Shown one piece after another: positions 61,527-64,000 of a stretch of 64,000 nucleotides of DNA. Source of the stretch: an uncultured Sterolibacterium sp. (lineage in GTDB: Bacteria > Pseudomonadota > Gammaproteobacteria > Burkholderiales > Rhodocyclaceae); contig CAILCO010000161.1 of assembly GCA_903832735.1 (NCBI GenBank), positions 1 to 64,000 on the forward strand, written 5' to 3'. The notes under the pieces are model-generated. The model searched no databases. It was not told the DNA's origin and saw only the letters and a program-made list of their open reading frames with translations. Both the position numbers and the translations under genes were made by a program. Every line of letters starts with the position of its first letter. Within the stretch, counting starts at the first letter, position 1.

Positions 61527-63146
61527 ATGAAACTACGACACCGGATTTTGTTCATCATCGCGGCCGCAATTCTCGGCATGTTCATTGTCGGCGGCTATGG
61601 ATTGTATTCGCTGCGCCAGACCATGCTGGCCGAGCGCCATGACCAGATCGAAAAGATACTCTGGCTGGCACGCGGAGCGCTTGAACATTACCAAGCGCTT
61701 GAGGCAAGCGGCAAGCTCCCGCACGATGAGGCGCAGGCCAAAGCCAAGGAAGCCCTGGCGGCGATGCAAAAGGGCGACGACTACATCTTCGTCCGCACTA
61801 TCGACAACATCATGCTGGTGCATGCCGACGCAAGCCGCATAGGCAAGGTCGACCGGGGCTCGCTGACACCGGACGGCCGCTACACCTCCCAGGTTTACGC
61901 GGATCTCCTGGCACAGGCCGATCAAGGCACGCTCACCATATATGCGCCGCGCCCGACCGATGCGGCGAAACAACCGGTAGCCAAACTGATCGGCGTGTCC
62001 CTGTTCCGCCCCTGGCAATGGGTCGTTGGCATCGGCTTTTTCGTTGATGATGTGGAGAAGGCGTTCTGGCGCTACGCCGTCGGCCTCCTGTTGATCAGCG
62101 GGGTCATCCTGGCTGCGGTCACGGTCATCGCCTTGGCCATGGCCCGTGCCATCTTGCGGCAACTCGGCGGGGAACCACAGTATGCGGTGGAGATCGCAGG
62201 CAGCATCGCGGCAGGAGATCTGACGCAGGTTGTCCGGGTGGATGGCCCGGACGACAGCCTGCTCGCGGCGATGGCCCGCATGCAACTGGGCTTGCGCCAG
62301 CTTGCCGGACGATTCAACACTGCGGCGATGATTCTGGTACGCGCCTCGACCGAACTCAACGGGGAGATGCGGAAAATCGCCGAGGGCGCGCAGGCCTCCG
62401 CGGCAGCGACCTCCTCCACTGCGGCAGCGGTGGAAGAGATGTCGGTGAGCATAGCTCACGTCAATAGCAGTGCCCGCGAAACCGAGGAAAATTCCCGCCT
62501 CTCGGTCGCGCTGGCTGGCGAAGGCGAGCAGTTGGCTGCCCAAGTGGTCAAGGAGAACCAGCAGGTTGCCGCCGATGTGACCGAAGCCGCCCAGATGATC
62601 CGCGGGCTGGTCAGCAGTTCGCGGGAAATCGATAAGATCGCCGCCGTCATCAAGGATATCGCCGGTCAGACCAATCTGCTGGCGCTTAATGCTGCCATCG
62701 AAGCGGCGCGCGCCGGTGAAACCGGACGCGGCTTCGCGGTGGTTGCGGATGAAGTGCGCAAGCTCGCCGAGCGTACTGCTGCGGCTACGCAGGATATCCT
62801 GCAGACCACCGAGGCGGTCCAGCGCGACACCAACTCGATCGCCGGCAAGATGGACGAGGTGGGGCGCCTCGTCGACCATGGTGTGGCGAGAACCGAGCGC
62901 GCAGCCGGTGCGCTGCGCGAGATCCATGCGAGTGTCGATGGCACGCTGGATCAGGTTCGCGAAGTGGCCCACGCCATGAGCGAGCAAAGCGAGGCAAGCG
63001 CGAGCATTGCCGGAAATATCGAACGAATTGCCCAGATGGGGCAAGACTCGCACTCCTCCATCGACGCTGCGCGAGAAGCCGTGGCACGGCTCGATGCGCT
63101 GGCCAATGACTTGAGCCAGGCCGCAGCTAGCTTTCGAATTCCTTAA
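61527..63146 (+). CDS. Methyl-accepting chemotaxis protein with an sCache_2 sensor
   Basis: A 539-residue chemoreceptor. Membrane helix 1 is at about 5-27 and helix 2 at about 183-206. Between them is a periplasmic sCache_2 domain ([22 protein letters not shown], then [19 protein letters not shown]). A HAMP-like segment and the MCP signalling domain follow, with the tip block [21 protein letters not shown]. There is no C-terminal CheR-binding pentapeptide. sCache_2 receptors often sense small organic acids. It may link chemotaxis to the neighbouring uptake genes. Confidence 0.94.
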   Translation: MKLRHRILFIIAAAILGMFIVGGYGLYSLRQTMLAERHDQIEKILWLARGALEHYQALEASGKLPHDEAQAKAKEALAAMQKGDDYIFVRTIDNIMLVHADASRIGKVDRGSLTPDGRYTSQVYADLLAQADQGTLTIYAPRPTDAAKQPVAKLIGVSLFRPWQWVVGIGFFVDDVEKAFWRYAVGLLLISGVILAAVTVIALAMARAILRQLGGEPQYAVEIAGSIAAGDLTQVVRVDGPDDSLLAAMARMQLGLRQLAGRFNTAAMILVRASTELNGEMRKIAEGAQASAAATSSTAAAVEEMSVSIAHVNSSARETEENSRLSVALAGEGEQLAAQVVKENQQVAADVTEAAQMIRGLVSSSREIDKIAAVIKDIAGQTNLLALNAAIEAARAGETGRGFAVVADEVRKLAERTAAATQDILQTTEAVQRDTNSIAGKMDEVGRLVDHGVARTERAAGALREIHASVDGTLDQVREVAHAMSEQSEASASIAGNIERIAQMGQDSHSSIDAAREAVARLDALANDLSQAAASFRIP

Positions 63147-63255
63147 CGATTGTCTAGAAGCCCGCTGATGGCCGGGCACGAGGTCCGCCTCGCTTCTCGA
63201 GAGCGCAAGGCCGGGAAGCAGCGCAACTGGGTAGACTTGAACAAGGACAACAGAG

Positions 63256-63435
63256 ATGAAAATTTCAGCTTGCTGGATCAGACTAGTCGCATGCGCTTGG
63301 CCCGCTCTGCTGGCTGTCCGCGCCACCCCGCAGAACGGCCCGCTGGTGATCGAACGGCAGGGCCGTTGGTTCGTCGGCTACGACCTGATCCCGGTCGCAA
63401 TGTCGACCAATGAGGCCGCTCCATGCCGACCATGA
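63256..63435 (+). CDS. Small exported-type ORF coupled to the MFS transporter
   Basis: A 59-residue frame with a possible signal (KISACWIRLVACAWPALLAV) followed by GPLVIERQGRWFVGYDLIPV. AAGGA lies eight bases before the ATG. Its end overlaps the MFS start (ATG at 63423, or ATGA at 63432-63435). It may be a real small protein or the front of a truncated hydrolase. I do not recognise the family with confidence. Bases 63147-63255 hold nothing else. Confidence 0.4.
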   Translation: MKISACWIRLVACAWPALLAVRATPQNGPLVIERQGRWFVGYDLIPVAMSTNEAAPCRP

Positions 63436-64000
63436 GCGAAGAGCGGAAGAAGAAACTCGGCGAACTCTCCGTGCTCGCGCTGATCTCGGGCGGGCATTTC
63501 TGGAGCCATTTTTTCATGCTCGCCATCCCCTCGGCGCTGCCGCTGATCCGCGCCGAGTTCGCCGCGAGCAACGTCTCGCTCGGCCTGGTCATCGCGGCCA
63601 GCGCCTTGATGGGCGCGGGCCTGCAATTTCCCATGGGCGTGCTCTCCGACCGCTACGGCGCCCAGGCCTTCCTGATCTGCGGCCTGGCGGTGGAATCGGC
63701 GGCGATGTTCGCGCAGTCGTTCGCGGCGACGGTGCCGGTGATGATCGCCATCGCGCTGATCGGCGGCATCGCCGACAGCATCTTCCATCCGGCCGACTAC
63801 ACCATCCTGACGGCCAAGATCAGGCCGGGCTGGCTCGGCCGTGCCTACGCCGTGCATACCTTCAGCGGCTTCCTCGGCTTCGCCGTGGCGCCCACCGCGA
63901 TGACCTTCCTGCTCGCCCACGGCAGCTGGCGCCATGCGCTGGCCCTGGCGGGCCTGGCCGGCTTGGCCATGGCCGTGGTGCTCTTCGCCAGCAGCCGCCT
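63423..64000 (+). CDS. MFS transporter, N-terminal part (runs off the window)
   Basis: The first 192 residues of a major facilitator protein, cut by the end of the window. Helices 1-6 are visible, with the loop 2-3 signature GVLSDRYGAQ and HFWSHFFMLAIPSALPLIRAEF. The start is 63423 (MPTMSEERKK) or 63432. Substrate unknown; the neighbouring genes suggest an organic acid or aromatic compound. Confidence 0.85.
   Translation, partial: MPTMSEERKKKLGELSVLALISGGHFWSHFFMLAIPSALPLIRAEFAASNVSLGLVIAASALMGAGLQFPMGVLSDRYGAQAFLICGLAVESAAMFAQSFAATVPVMIAIALIGGIADSIFHPADYTILTAKIRPGWLGRAYAVHTFSGFLGFAVAPTAMTFLLAHGSWRHALALAGLAGLAMAVVLFASSR

Overview
The window looks like a chromosome segment of a high-GC, motile, respiring betaproteobacterium. 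The Rhodocyclales or a nearby order is my best guess, not proven. The grounds are the complete TCA block gntR-sdhCDABE-gltA-odhAB-lpd-zapE divergent from mdh-HpcH/CitE-acnB, the betaproteobacterial families DUF2863, FlhDC and RdgC, and the general codon and base usage. I found no rRNA, tRNA or CRISPR array.

Layout. 1-2183: the end of an integrated element, with a tyrosine integrase, a small excisionase-like winged-helix gene and an AT-rich control region with repeated boxes directly against mutS. 2184-7237: mutS, slyD, a bcp-type peroxiredoxin and zapE, separated by hairpin-rich spacers. 7288-23292: the divergent TCA-cycle cluster with a perfect 24-base palindrome, probably the GntR operator, between the two arms. 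23413-31331: a beta-propeller lipo/periplasmic-type protein, an S4 protein, a Pit phosphate transporter with its DUF47 partner, DUF2863, dadA, msrB, yciB, bolA and a parvulin isomerase. 31391-39102: purL, tex, a tandem CDGSH protein and rdgC. 39191-46396: flhDC, an HDOD-REC-GGDEF signalling protein, a Nudix hydrolase, a TonB-like protein, an HNH nuclease and a YgiQ radical-SAM protein.

46511-61307 is the accessory part and the most interesting. It begins with an M24-fold metallohydrolase in which a metal-ligand aspartate is replaced by cysteine, followed 12 bases later by a COG0523 (CobW) metallochaperone-type GTPase and a DoxX protein. Next comes what looks like an uptake-and-oxidation operon for an unidentified sugar or cyclitol: a Gfo/Idh/MocA dehydrogenase, an EboE-type TIM-barrel protein, a 3-hydroxyisobutyrate-dehydrogenase-like enzyme, a ribose-type ABC transporter (double ATPase, two permeases), two paralogous binding proteins and an NTF2-like protein. 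A ModA-like binding protein, a Tat-exported MmgE/PrpD protein, an sCache chemoreceptor and a truncated MFS transporter finish the window.

Non-coding structure is plentiful. A 59-base two-hairpin element occurs twice (6008-6066 and 61452-61510) with a compensatory base-pair change. A 120-140-base inverted-repeat element built from CACCAAGGA units sits upstream of two genes of the sugar operon. A 50-base TA-flanked palindrome supplies the stop codon of zapE. A 135-base in-frame insertion appears to have landed inside the signal peptide of one binding protein.
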